From NCBI RefSeq assembly GCF_030296575.1, contig NZ_AP027729.1:2046001-2110000 (forward strand): a DNA stretch of 64,000 nucleotides, read 5' to 3'. The notes beneath the pieces were generated by a model. It searched no databases. It was not told the DNA's origin and saw nothing but the letters and a program-made list of their open reading frames with translations. Below are positions 31,343 through 41,169 of this stretch, piece after piece (position 1 is the stretch's first letter; every line of letters starts with the position of its first letter). Source of the stretch: Paraoerskovia sediminicola (GTDB taxonomy: Bacteria > Actinomycetota > Actinomycetes > Actinomycetales > Cellulomonadaceae). The translations under genes were made by a program, and so were the position numbers.

Positions 31343-31735
31343 CAGAGCGGAGCAGGGCCCCGTCCACCGGCTCGCAGGCCGCAGACGCGCGGCCCATTCA
31401 TTTCGTCCCGAGGTGAGAGCGCTCTATCCCGGCGACATTCCGCGCATTCGTGCTGGACGCTCGTCCGACATCGAGCTTGGACCGGCCGGTGAGGCAAACG
31501 TGCAGGTGAGGGCCGGTTAGGTGCTGGCCGCGAACTAATTTGACGTCGCTCGTCCGGGCCTGTCACTATTACTTCTGACGGCACGTACCGCCTGCCCCTG
31601 CGCGGTGCGTGTCGTCTTTTCATGCCCGGACACAGGGCGGGGACGCGCGGTCGCCGACCCTGCAGCGGGGCATCGACCTGCTCAGCCCCGGCGTGCCGCC
31701 CGAGTGCTGTGGTCACCGCCGGTTAGCGTTCGTAG
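31343..31735. other. 393-base non-coding gap with hairpin and promoter-like signals
   Basis: No credible ORF is present. The gap contains a 10-bp palindrome AGAGCGCTCT (31416-31425), a sigma-70-like TTGACG (31540-31545) with CACTAT 18 bases later (31564-31569), a strong hairpin with a T-run (31578-31620), and the -10 element of the next gene (TAGCGT, 31724-31729). GC content is locally lower around 31525-31575. A small RNA gene is possible. Confidence 0.45.
31578..31620 (+). terminator. 14-bp hairpin followed by CTTTTC
   Basis: Arms 31578-31591 and 31602-31615 pair over 14 bp (two G-U pairs), with a 10-base loop, followed by C and four T. This is one of the few hairpins here with a real T-tract. 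It begins about 9 bases after a promoter-like CACTAT, so it ends either a very short RNA or transcripts from the tRNA-Arg side. Confidence 0.6.
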
Positions 31736-34700
31736 GTGACTGCTCCGCGTCCCACCTTTGGTGCCAAGACCCTCGCCGAGCTCGCGCGCGCCGCGAACGG
31801 TTCGGACCAGGTCCGCGACGACGACGCGCCCCGCCTCGGCGGGCCCGTGCTCGTCCCGGACCCGGACGACGCCGACCTCGTGCGGTCCGCCGTGTCCAGC
31901 TGGCGGTCGTCGCTGGTCGAGCTCGCCGGAGGATCGTCGCTCGCCGACATCGAGCGGCTCGGCCATGCCGTCCTCGACCTGAGCGGTGCCCACCCGTCAG
32001 GGGTCGCGCAGCTCTTCGCGGGGCGCCCCACGCGGCTGTCGAACATCTTCCGGGAGACGAGCGGGGCCATGCCCGGCGCACGTCGCCGGGCCCGCGCCGT
32101 CGTGTCGCGGTCCCAGGAGTACGGACAGTCCTACGGCGTCCCGGCGACCTACCTCGCCATCGGCGTCGCTACCTGGGCCGCCGGCAGGCCCGCACCCGAG
32201 TCGGACGACGTCGTGGCGCTCGCCCGCGTGACCGAGGGCGCCGGGCGGACGGACGACGCGCCCTACCTGACGCTCGCGAACCTCGCGGACGACGGTGCTG
32301 ACGACCGTGCTGACGACCAGGCTCGCGACGGTGCCGACGAGCGTGCCGTCGACGCAGCCCTCGACGGTGCCGAGGGCGACGTCCCCGGCAGGGCCGGGGC
32401 CGGGTCGCCGGAGGCCCTGAGCGGGGCCGACGTGAGCACGGTCGACGAGGTCGACGCAGCCCACGAGGCCGATGGGCCGGACACGGCGGCGACGAACGGC
32501 GAGAGCCGGGCGGGGACGGAGCCCGCCCCGCTCTCCGCGACCGGACCGGAGGGAAGCCGCGTCGCGGACGAGTCCGACACCTCCCGCGTGCCGGACCCGG
32601 AGGCTGCCGAGGAGCCTGGATCGTCGGACCAGGAAAGGCGCGAGGTCGCGCTCCGCGAGCGCATCGTCCGCGCGCCGGTCCTGCTACGACCCATCACGGT
32701 CACGCCGATCGGGGACGGCGCAGACTTCGAGCTCGTCCTCGAACCGACGCTCGAGATCAACCCGCTGCTCGCACGCACGCTCCGGTCGCACGGCGCGCTC
32801 CTCGACCCGATCGCGCTCGCCCGCAGCACCTTCACGTCCTCGGGGTTCGAGCCGGACGACGCCCTGAACCGCATCCAGGCGCTGGGTGAGGCCGTCCTCC
32901 AGGACTTCGACCTCGGCCAGCGCGTCCTCGTCGGTGCCTTCGTCCACCCGGGCCAGCTGCTCGTCGACGACCTGGACGAGGTCTCGACGTCGCTCGAGCG
33001 GCACGAGGTGGTCGGCGCGATCGCCGGCGTGGCCGACGCGGTGACGAGCGCGTACCACCCGGCGCCGGACGTCGCTCCCGGCGACGTCGACCCGGCCGTG
33101 GAGCGTGGCGTCGGAGACCTCGACCGTGCCCAGCGGCGCGTCCTCGCGACCGTGGCGGCGGGCAACCACGTCTTCGTCGACGCACCCGCTGGAGCCGACG
33201 TCCCCGGGACGGTCGCGGCGGTCGTCGCCGACGCCGCCTCGCGCGGGCAGAGCATCCTCTACGTGCCGGGACACCGCCGCGCGGCCGACGCGATGATCGC
33301 CAGGCTGGACCGCCTCGGGCTCGGCGACCTGGTCCTCGACGTGCCGGTCACCCCGACGTGGCGGTCCGAGGTCGCCGAGCGGCTCCTGGGCGCGATGTCC
33401 GCTGCTCAGGAGGAGCCGAAGACGAGCGGGTCCGACGAGGGCATCGACGCGCTGCTGGGTGCCCGGAGCCGGCTCGCTGCCTACATCGACGCGCTCCACC
33501 TCGTCCGGGAACCGTGGCAGGTCTCCGCCTACGACGCGCTGCAGGCGCTCGCGCGCCTCAGCTCGGAGCGCCCTGTGCCGACCACCACCGTGCGGCTCGC
33601 CGCGTCCGTCACCCTCGCGGTCGGCGCGGAGCGTCGTGCCGAGCTCGCCCGCGACCTCGAGGAGCTTGCTCGGCTCGGCGCGTTCACGGAGCGCGCGCGC
33701 ACGACGCCGTGGGCCGGTGCGCACCTGCTGACCGACGCGGCCGCCGACGACACGCTGCTCAGGGTGCAGCGAGTGGCGGAGCAGACCCTGCCGCAGCTGA
33801 TGCGCCAGGTCGAGGAGGTCGCGACCAGCACCGGGCTGGAGCCCGCCACCTCGATGGCGGAGTGGTCCGACCAGCTCACGATGCTCGGCGGCATGCGGGG
33901 GACGCTCGACGTCTTCCTGCCCGAGGTGTTCGAGCGTGCCGCCACGGACATGGTCCACGCGACGGCGACGCGCCAGTGGCGGGCCGAGCGGGGTGTGGAG
34001 CTCGGCTGGTCCCAGCGCCGCCGGCTGCGCAAGCAGGCCAAGGACATGGTGCGACCCGGCGTCCGGGTCACGGACCTGCACGCCGCGCTCATCGAGGTCG
34101 CCGAGCAGCGCACCGTCTGGCAGCAGCACTGCCCCCGCGGAGGCTGGCCCACCCTGCCCCCGGGTCTCGCCGCGATCGAGGAGACCCAGGAGGCCGTGCG
34201 GATCGACCTCGAGGCGCTCTCCCCGATCCTCGCCGACACCGAGATCGTCGCCGGGCCGGACGGCGCCCCCGGCGAGGGCGGGCTCGCCGACCTCCCGTTC
34301 CAGGTGCTGGCCGCGCGGCTCGCGTCGCTGGTCGCCGACGCGTCCGCGCTCGAGAGCCTGCCGCAGCGCACCGGGCTGCTCCGGTCGGTGCGAGACGCGG
34401 GACTGGGGACGCTCGTCGACGACCTCGCCGCACGGCAGGTCCCCGAGGTCGGGGTCGCCACGGAGCTCGACCTCGCCTGGTGGAGCTCGGTCTTCGAGCA
34501 GGTCCTCGCCCAGGACCCCGCGCTCGCCGGGCAGGACAGCGCAGGGCTGGAGGCCCTCGCCTCGCGGTTCCGCGAGCTGGACCGCCGACACGTCGACTCG
34601 CTCGCAGGTCGGGTGCGCGACGACGTCCGGGACCACCTGGGCGCCGCGCTCCGCGAGCAGCGCACCGAGGCCGAGCAGCTGTTCTCCGAGCTGATGGGCG

Positions 34701-36084
34701 GACGCCTCACGAACGTCCGGGACACCTCCGAGCGGTACCCGCGCCTCGTCCGGCGCCTGCGCCCGTGCACGATCGCGACCCCGACGTCCGTGCCGCAGCT
34801 CGCCGCGCCGAGCAGGACGGTGGACGTCGTCGTCCTCGACTCCGTCCAGAACACCCCCGTGGAGCACCTGCTCTCCGCGATCGCGCGAGCGCGTCAGGTG
34901 GTCGTGCTCGCCGATCCGAGGACGGCGACGGGGACCGCGGTGTCCGAGCTCGCGGACGTCCTGGCGACCGTGACGCTCACCCCGCCGCCGAGCCCCCGGG
35001 ATCCGGGCATCACCGGGTTCCTCGTCGACCACGGGTACGAGGGACTCCTCGAGCCGGCAGCCCTGCCTCGCTACGAGACGCTCGTCCACCACGACCTCGT
35101 CGACGGTCGCGGGATGCCTGACGAGGCGTCCGGGCTCGTCGAGAGCACCCAGGCCGAGGTCGACCGGGTGGTGGAGATCGCGATCGAGCACGCCCTGACC
35201 CGCCCCGACGAGTCGTTCGGGATCGTCGCCGCCACCCCGGTGCACGCGGAGCGCATCCGCGAGGCCCTGCTGCAGGAGGTCCGGCGGAGCCCGGCCCTGG
35301 CACCGTTCTTCAGCGGCACGCGACCGGAACCGGTCGTGGTCACCGGGCTGCGCGACACGGCCGGGCTCGAGCGCGACACCGTCGTGATCACGATCGGCAT
35401 CGGCCGGACCCCGCACGGCCGGGTGCTGCACCGGTTCGGGCCGCTCGCCGACGACGGCGCCGACGCGATGCTTCTCGGCGCCGTGGCCGCTGCCCGTCGC
35501 TCGGTACGCGTGGTGTCGTGCTTCGAGAGCGCGGACCTCGATCCTGATCGGCTGCGGAGCCCGGGGCACGCCTGCTGCGCGAGCTGCTCGAGGTCGTCGC
35601 GGCCCGGAGCGGCGCCCAGGACCAGGTGCTGATCGGCGACGGCCCCGAGGGCGGGCCCGACCGGCTCGTCCTGGACCTCGCGGAGCGGCTGTGGCGGGCA
35701 GGCTTGATGGTCGAGACCGACTACGGGACCGGGACGGACCGCCGCATCCCCCTCGTCGTCGGCCACCCCGACCTGCCGAACGAGCTCCTCGTCGCCGTGC
35801 TGACCGACGACGCGGAGTACGTCGCCGAGCCGAGCGTCCGCCTCCGCGACCGGCGGCGAGCCGAGGAGCTCGAGGCCCTCGGGTGGACGGTGGTGCAGGT
35901 CTGGTCGGCCGCCGCGTTCCTCGACCCGGTGAAGGAGGCCGAGCGGATCCGCCGTGTCGTCCAGGCCGCCCGGGACGGCCGAGGAGCGGTCGCGGTCGGT
36001 GCAGCGGGCGTCGGCGCGGCGCGGGCCACCTCCGCCGTCGGGGACCCCGAGCCGGTCGTGATCGAGCTGGACGACGACGCGTGA
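31736..36084 (+). CDS. Very large helicase-like protein with degenerate motifs, one frameshift
   Basis: About 1450 residues. The layout follows actinobacterial 'AAA/DUF4011-like' helicase proteins: an N-terminal region (LSGAHPSGVAQLFAGRPTRL), an acidic repetitive linker (about 180-290), a superfamily 1-like helicase core and a C-terminal restriction-endonuclease-like segment ending VQVWSAAAFLDP. Key motifs look lost: the Walker A site reads DAPAGADVPGT (482-492, no Lys), the DEAQ site reads DSVQ (1035-1038), and motif III reads ADPRTA. The frame breaks at G4 35563-35566; one G gives RLRSPGARLLRELLEV. GTG 31736 is 6 bases after TAGCGT, so leaderless. Function is unknown; it may be a pseudoenzyme. 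Confidence 0.8.
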
Positions 36085-36091
36085 TCTCCCG

Positions 36092-36385
36092 GTGAGCGGC
36101 GACGGCCCGGCGCCTGCGGGGGCGGGTCGCGCGGCCCCGGACGGCCGCGGCCGCGCGCACGCAGGCACGCGCGGCGCAGGTGCAGACGACGCCTCGGCCT
36201 CAGACGCGGCGACCGACGGCGTGCGTCGGCGGCACCGACGCGTCGTCCGGCCTGGGACCGAGCAGACGTCGGTCGCCGGTCCGAGCTCGGACGAGCGGCC
36301 CCTCGGCCGCGGCAACGCTCCCTCCGACGGAACCGACGAGGGCAACGACCGACGTCTGCGTCAGGACGTGCCGCCCCACTGGTAG
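36092..36385 (+). CDS. Small hypothetical protein after the helicase-like gene
   Basis: 97 residues from GTG 36092, 7 bases after the preceding stop. It is hydrophilic, Arg/Asp/Ala-rich and disordered, ending in the more structured NDRRLRQDVPPHW. That tail is my main reason to keep it; Arg-rich frames of this size occur by chance in such GC-rich DNA. No ribosome site is visible, so it would rely on coupling to the upstream gene. Confidence 0.4.
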   Translation: MSGDGPAPAGAGRAAPDGRGRAHAGTRGAGADDASASDAATDGVRRRHRRVVRPGTEQTSVAGPSSDERPLGRGNAPSDGTDEGNDRRLRQDVPPHW

Positions 36386-36540
36386 GCCCGCCCGCTAGAC
36401 CCTGGCAGGCCAACCCGATACGCCCATGATGCGCCCGGCCAGGCGGTAGGTCCGGGGCAGGGACCGGACTCGCGGTACTCCGCGGATGCGTCGCGACGGT
36501 ATCGCGCAGGCGTCGTGCAGGGTTGTCGTCCGGCGAGCGT

Positions 36541-37014
36541 TCAGTGCCGCGGTGTGGGCGCTGACGGGGAAGACCCGCCCGCGCCGTCCGCGGAGCCCTT
36601 CGTGCCGGCGGCGAGCAGGTCGCGGATCTCCCGGAGAGCGAGCACCTCGTCCGACTGCTGCTCCGGCTCCTCCTCCCCGGCGGGGCTCTCGCGACGTGCG
36701 GCGAGAGCGTTCATCGGGACGACGATCACGAAGTACACAGCCGCCGCGACGAGCAGGAACTGCAGCGCGGCGTTGAGGATCGTCCCGACGCTGATCACGG
36801 CCGACGTGCCGTCGGAGAGCTCGCGGATCGTGATGTCCCACAGGCCGGTCAGGTCGGGCTTGCCGAAGATCGCCGCGATGAGCGGGCTGATCAGGTTGTC
36901 CACGATGGCGGTGACGACGGCACCGAACGCGGCGCCGATCACGACTCCGACGGCGAGGTCGACCGCGTTGCCGCGTGCGATGAAGTCCTTGAACCCGGTC
37001 AGCATCTTGCTCAT
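36541..37014 (-). CDS. mscL: Large-conductance mechanosensitive channel
   Basis: 157 residues, homopentameric membrane channel that opens under osmotic downshock. Motifs are MLTGFKDFIARGNAVDLAVGVVIGAAFGAVVTAIVDNLISPL (N-terminal helix and TM1), a periplasmic loop, TM2 (LQFLLVAAAVYFVIVVPMN) and a charged C-terminal bundle. ATG 37014 has GAGGG 5 bases upstream. It follows the SAF-domain gene on the same strand, about 115 bases later. The C-terminal tail is longer and Ser/Gly-rich. Confidence 0.96.
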   Translation of the reverse strand: MSKMLTGFKDFIARGNAVDLAVGVVIGAAFGAVVTAIVDNLISPLIAAIFGKPDLTGLWDITIRELSDGTSAVISVGTILNAALQFLLVAAAVYFVIVVPMNALAARRESPAGEEEPEQQSDEVLALREIRDLLAAGTKGSADGAGGSSPSAPTPRH

Positions 37015-37130
37015 GTGCGCCCTCGATCTCTCGGTTCGGTGCGGTGCGGTGCGACGTCGTGCGGTGTCGTGCTCGTCGTGCGCTGTCGTCTCGAGCGGCG
37101 GTGGCCCGGCTGCGCTCTGAGCAGATGTTT

Positions 37131-37862
37131 TCACGGGACCAGGACGGCGGCGATCCGGGACGTCGCCCCGGCGCGCGCGACGGCGACCGCCTCGTCGTCG
37201 GACACGGCGACGAGCACCAGAGGCGCCTCCTCCGGTGCGCCCTGGCCGAGCACGGACGCAGCGGTCGGTCCGCTCGTGTCTGCGCCCAGGCCCGCTCCGC
37301 TCGTGACCACCGCGCTGCGAGCGATACGCCCCTCGGTCGGGTCGTGCTCGCCCACGAGGTCCAGGGCCACGAGGTCGACGGTGTCCCCAGGGACCAGGAG
37401 TTCCGCGATCGCGGGGTCCACGAGTCGCACGGGCACGACGACGGAGCCCGCGGGAGCCGAGTACGTGTGCTGTCCGCCCGCGACCAGGCCGTCGGAGAGC
37501 GGGGTCCCTGCGGCGAGGTCGGTCGTCGCGCGACGACCGACGGCCTGCTCGGGTCGCGTGAGGGCTTCCACCGGGACGAGTCGGGTCGGGTACCTCGTGA
37601 CGCTGACCGCGGCCGCGGTGACCGTCGCGCCGTGGTCGATCCTCTCGGCGACGACGAGCACCGGCCGGGTCGGTGGGTCCGGTGGCGCGAGAACCCCTAC
37701 GCCCACGGCCGCGGCGCTCCCCAGGCAGACCGCCGCGACGAGATGACGCCACCGCCAGAGCCCTCGTCGAAGCGAGCGGACGGCGCGGTCACGCCGGACC
37801 GCGGACGCTGTCGCGCCAGACGACCGGCGCGGGGACGGCTCGCTGCGAGGTAGGTGAGGCAC
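37131..37862 (-). CDS. SAF-domain protein (CpaB/RcpC-like)
   Basis: 243 residues. A basic N-terminus is followed by one membrane helix (HLVAAVCLGSAAAVGVGVLA, about 39-58) and an extracytoplasmic SAF domain (VLVVAERIDHGATVTAAAVSVTRYP; AVGRRATTDLAAGTPLS). The fold is shared with the pilus assembly protein CpaB, but no pilus genes are nearby and in this neighbourhood the family is of unknown role. GTG 37862 starts VPHLPRSEP. It lies between FmdB and mscL on one strand, a common actinobacterial arrangement. Confidence 0.85.
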   Translation of the reverse strand: MPHLPRSEPSPRRSSGATASAVRRDRAVRSLRRGLWRWRHLVAAVCLGSAAAVGVGVLAPPDPPTRPVLVVAERIDHGATVTAAAVSVTRYPTRLVPVEALTRPEQAVGRRATTDLAAGTPLSDGLVAGGQHTYSAPAGSVVVPVRLVDPAIAELLVPGDTVDLVALDLVGEHDPTEGRIARSAVVTSGAGLGADTSGPTAASVLGQGAPEEAPLVLVAVSDDEAVAVARAGATSRIAAVLVP

Positions 37863-38016
37863 GTCGCGAACCTAGGACGTCGGCGTCCGCGGTTCGGTCG
37901 TGGGACGGTCGGCTGTGGGGGAGCGGGGTCTGGCCTGAGCTGTGGACGGAGTGGTTGCGGTCGCACGGCCGGCGAAGTCGGACGGAGCTCGCCGGCAGGG
38001 CAGCCGAGGCCTCTCG

Positions 38017-38387
38017 TCAGCCGGCGGAGCCGGAACCGGAGCCCTTGGACGACGCGGAGGCCGAGGACGACGACGCGGACGACGTGCTGCCGGTCGACTC
38101 CTTGCTGCCGGAGGACCCGGAGCCCCCGACGAGTCCTTGGAGCCCGAACCGTCCTTGGAACCCCCGCCGCTCACCGTCGAGCTGGAACCGCTCGAACGGC
38201 TCTTCGACCCGGCGCGCGAGTCGGTGCGGTAGAACCCGGAGCCCTTGAAGGTCACGCCGACGGAGGAGAAGACCTTGCGCAGCCGGCCGGAGCACTCCGG
38301 GCACGTGGAGAGCGCGTCGTCGGTGAACGACTGGTGGATGTCGAAGGTGTGCTCGCACGCGGTGCAGGCGTAGGCGTAGGTAGGCAC
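38017..38387 (-). CDS. FmdB-type zinc-ribbon protein with Ser/Gly tail, one frameshift
   Basis: About 123 residues. The first 60 form the FmdB zinc ribbon (PTYAYACTACEHTFDIHQSF; CPECSGRLRKVFSSVGVTFKGSGFYRTD) with two CxxC pairs. The tail is Ser/Gly/Lys-rich and disordered. GTG 38387 has GGGAGA upstream. The frame breaks in the tail at the C5 run 38123-38127; one added base keeps the Ser/Gly pattern (GSGSSGSKESTG) instead of switching to Arg/Pro. The family is often called a regulatory protein, with little evidence. Confidence 0.88.
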
Positions 38388-38499
38388 GGGTCTCCCGGGG
38401 GTCGGTCGTCGTACTCGACCGGCGGCAGTTCGGTCGGCTGGCACTCGGGGTGCCGGAGTGCCGATCATACGTCGCGGCCGCGCGCGGTAGTCTCGCACC

Positions 38500-41154
38500 G
38501 TGTCTGCTGCCCCACCTCCCACCGAGACCGAAGCCGAGCCCGGCGCCGATGCCACGGGCGGCCCGGACGCGCAACCGGGCCGGCGACGCGCCTGGCGCGC
38601 CGTCGCCACGACCGTGGCGATCGTCGTGGTCCTCGCGCTCGTCGCGGTGACGGTCTTCTCCGTGGTGGTGCTGCGTCGTCCGCTCCCCGACACGGGCGGC
38701 GACCTGACGCTCGGGGGCCTGCAGAGCGACGTGACGGTGCAGCGCGACGCGCAGGGCGTGCCCACGATCACCGCGTCGAGCGACCACGACCTGTTCATGG
38801 CCCAGGGCTACGTCCAGGCCCAGGACCGCTTCTTCGAGATGGACTACCGGCGCCACGTGACGTCCGGGCGCCTGGCGGAGCTCGTCGGCGACCAGCCCGA
38901 GGCGATCGCCGCCGACAAGGTCACGCGGACGTTCGGCTGGCGCGACGTCGCCGAGCAGGAGTGGGAGCTCGTCTCGCCCGAGACCCGTGCGTACCTGCAG
39001 GCGTACGCCCAGGGCGTGAACGCCTACCTCGAGGGCCGGGACACCGGGGCGATCGCTGTGGAGTACACCGTGCTCGGCCTCCAGGTCGACGTCGAGGAGC
39101 CCGAGCCGTGGGACCCGATCGACTCGCTCGCGTGGCTCAAGGCGATGGCCTGGGACCTGCGCGGGAACTACGACGACGAGCTCGACCGCGCCCTCTCGTA
39201 CGGCACGCTGCGCGACGTCGAGCTCGTCGACGAGCTGTTCCCGCCCTACGACGCCGAGGCGCACACGCCGATCCTCGACCCCGAGGAGGTCGCCGCGACC
39301 GTCTCGGGGGCGGAGGAGGCGTCGGCCCCCGTCGAGGACGACGCCCTGGCGCTCGCGGACGACGAGGTCACCGCGGCGCTGCGGTCCGCGTCGGACGCGC
39401 TCGCCGCAGTCCCGGTGCTCGTCGGCCGCGGTGAGGACTCCGGGTCGAACTCCTGGGTCGTGTCGGGCGAGCACACGGAGTCCGGGCAGCCGCTGCTCGC
39501 GAACGACCCGCACCTGGCCCTGGGTGCCCCCAGCATCTGGGCCCAGGTCGGCCTCCAGTGCAGCACGATCGGTCCGGACTGCACGTTCGACGTCTCGGGC
39601 TTCTCGTTCGCAGGTTTCCCGGGGGTGTTCATCGGTCACAACGACCAGCTCGCGTGGGGCCTGACGAACATGGGCGCGGACGTGACCGACTTCTTCGTCG
39701 AGCGCGTCGAGGACGGCTCCTACCTGAAGGACGACGAGTGGATCCCGCTCGAGTCCCGACCCGAGACGATCCACGTCAACGGCGGGAGCGACGAGTCCTT
39801 CATCGTCCACACCACCGAGCACGGACCTGTCGTGTCCGGGGTGCTGAGCGAGCTCAACGCCGCCATGCACGTCCCGTCGGACGACGTCCCGGTCGGCGGC
39901 ACGGTCGTGTCGCTCGGCTGGACCGCGCTCACCCCGGGCCGGACGGCGGACGCCGTCTTCGCTCTGGGCAGGGCCGCGGACGCGGCCGACGTGCAGGCTG
40001 CCGCCGAGCTGTTCGAGGTGCCGGCGCAGAACATCGTCTTCGCGACCATCGACGGGCACATCGGGTACCAGGCACCAGGGCGCATCCCGATCCGCAAGAC
40101 GGTGAGCGGTGCGCTGCCGAGCGACGGCTCCTGGCCCCGGCCCGGCTGGGACAGCCGCTATGACTGGACCGGCTACGTCGACCCGGCCGACATGCCCCGG
40201 GTGCTCGACCCGGCCGAAGGCTTCATCGTCGCCGCGAACCAGGCCGTGCAGCCGCGCAGCGCTTCGCCGTTCCTCACGACGGACTGGGACTTCGGGTACC
40301 GCTCGGAGCGGATCCGGACCCTGCTCGAGGGCAAGATCGCCGACGGTGGCAAGGTCGGCGTCGCCGACATGCAAGAGATCCAGCTCGACGACTGGAGCCC
40401 CTTCGCCGAGGCTCTCGTCCCGGCGCTGCTGTCGATCGACGTGGGCGAGGGGTTCGACGCCGACGGCCAGGCGCTCCTGGAGGACTGGGACTACGGCACG
40501 GGCGTCGACTCGGCACCGGCCGCGTACTTCGCCGCCGTGTGGAGCAACATCCTGGAGCTGACCTTCTGGGACGACGTGCCGCCGTCGATGCGACCGGCCG
40601 GGAGCAGCCAGTCCCTCGCGGTCGTCGAGCAGCTGCTCGAGCGACCGGCGGACCAGCTCTGGGACGACCGCAGCACCGTCGGTCTGGTGGAGACCAGGGA
40701 CGAGATCCTCAAGGATGCCCTGGTCTCGGCGCGCGCCGAGATGACGACCCAGGTGAGCAAGCGCCCGACCGACTGGGCGTGGGGCAAGGTGCACCAGCTC
40801 CGGCTCGAGCACCCGGTGCTCGGCGGTCCGTCGATCCCCGGCGTCGTGCGCAGCATCGTGAACCCCGACCCGGTGGGCATGCCGGGCGGTTCGTCGATCG
40901 TCAACGCCGTCGGCTGGGACGCTGCCGCCGGAACGTTCGACGTGACGGCGGGCCCGTCGATGCGGATGGTCGTCGACCTCGGGAACCTGGACGCCTCCAC
41001 GTGGGTGACGGTGACGGGAGTGTCGGGCCACCCGGCCTCACCCCACTACGACGACCAGCTGGACGCGTGGGCGACCGGTGAGACGTACGCGTGGCCGTTC
41101 AGCAGCTCGGCCGTCGACGGCGCCGCGCAGGACGAGGCGACCCTCCGCCCCTGA
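38500..41154 (+). CDS. Penicillin acylase-family Ntn hydrolase, membrane-anchored
   Basis: 884 residues. An N-terminal cytoplasmic part and one membrane helix (ATTVAIVVVLALVAVTVFSVVVL, about 34-56) lead to an outside-facing penicillin acylase fold. The alpha chain has HDLFMAQGYVQAQDRFFEMD. The autocatalytic cleavage site and nucleophilic Ser are in SGSNSWVVSG (about 309-318). Downstream are NDPHLALGAPSIW and FAGFPGVFIGHNDQLAWGLTN. Relatives cleave acylated amides such as acyl-homoserine lactones or penicillin; the true substrate is unknown. GTG 38500 lies 6 bases after TAGTCT (38488-38493), so leaderless. Confidence 0.93.
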   Translation: MSAAPPPTETEAEPGADATGGPDAQPGRRRAWRAVATTVAIVVVLALVAVTVFSVVVLRRPLPDTGGDLTLGGLQSDVTVQRDAQGVPTITASSDHDLFMAQGYVQAQDRFFEMDYRRHVTSGRLAELVGDQPEAIAADKVTRTFGWRDVAEQEWELVSPETRAYLQAYAQGVNAYLEGRDTGAIAVEYTVLGLQVDVEEPEPWDPIDSLAWLKAMAWDLRGNYDDELDRALSYGTLRDVELVDELFPPYDAEAHTPILDPEEVAATVSGAEEASAPVEDDALALADDEVTAALRSASDALAAVPVLVGRGEDSGSNSWVVSGEHTESGQPLLANDPHLALGAPSIWAQVGLQCSTIGPDCTFDVSGFSFAGFPGVFIGHNDQLAWGLTNMGADVTDFFVERVEDGSYLKDDEWIPLESRPETIHVNGGSDESFIVHTTEHGPVVSGVLSELNAAMHVPSDDVPVGGTVVSLGWTALTPGRTADAVFALGRAADAADVQAAAELFEVPAQNIVFATIDGHIGYQAPGRIPIRKTVSGALPSDGSWPRPGWDSRYDWTGYVDPADMPRVLDPAEGFIVAANQAVQPRSASPFLTTDWDFGYRSERIRTLLEGKIADGGKVGVADMQEIQLDDWSPFAEALVPALLSIDVGEGFDADGQALLEDWDYGTGVDSAPAAYFAAVWSNILELTFWDDVPPSMRPAGSSQSLAVVEQLLERPADQLWDDRSTVGLVETRDEILKDALVSARAEMTTQVSKRPTDWAWGKVHQLRLEHPVLGGPSIPGVVRSIVNPDPVGMPGGSSIVNAVGWDAAAGTFDVTAGPSMRMVVDLGNLDASTWVTVTGVSGHPASPHYDDQLDAWATGETYAWPFSSSAVDGAAQDEATLRP

Positions 41155-41169
41155 TCCGGGTCCCGTCGG

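Noticed and set aside
31270-31735. tRNA-Arg end as an integration site for a mobile element
   Set aside because: No second copy of the tRNA 3' end, no integrase and no change of gene type downstream.
32684-36160. 1158-codon open frame antisense to the helicase-like gene
   Set aside because: No recognisable fold; it mirrors the codon structure of the opposite gene.
38017-41031. 1004-codon frame antisense to the acylase, ending in the FmdB tail
   Set aside because: Only the last residues are real, and they belong to FmdB after frame repair. The rest is a shadow of the acylase gene.
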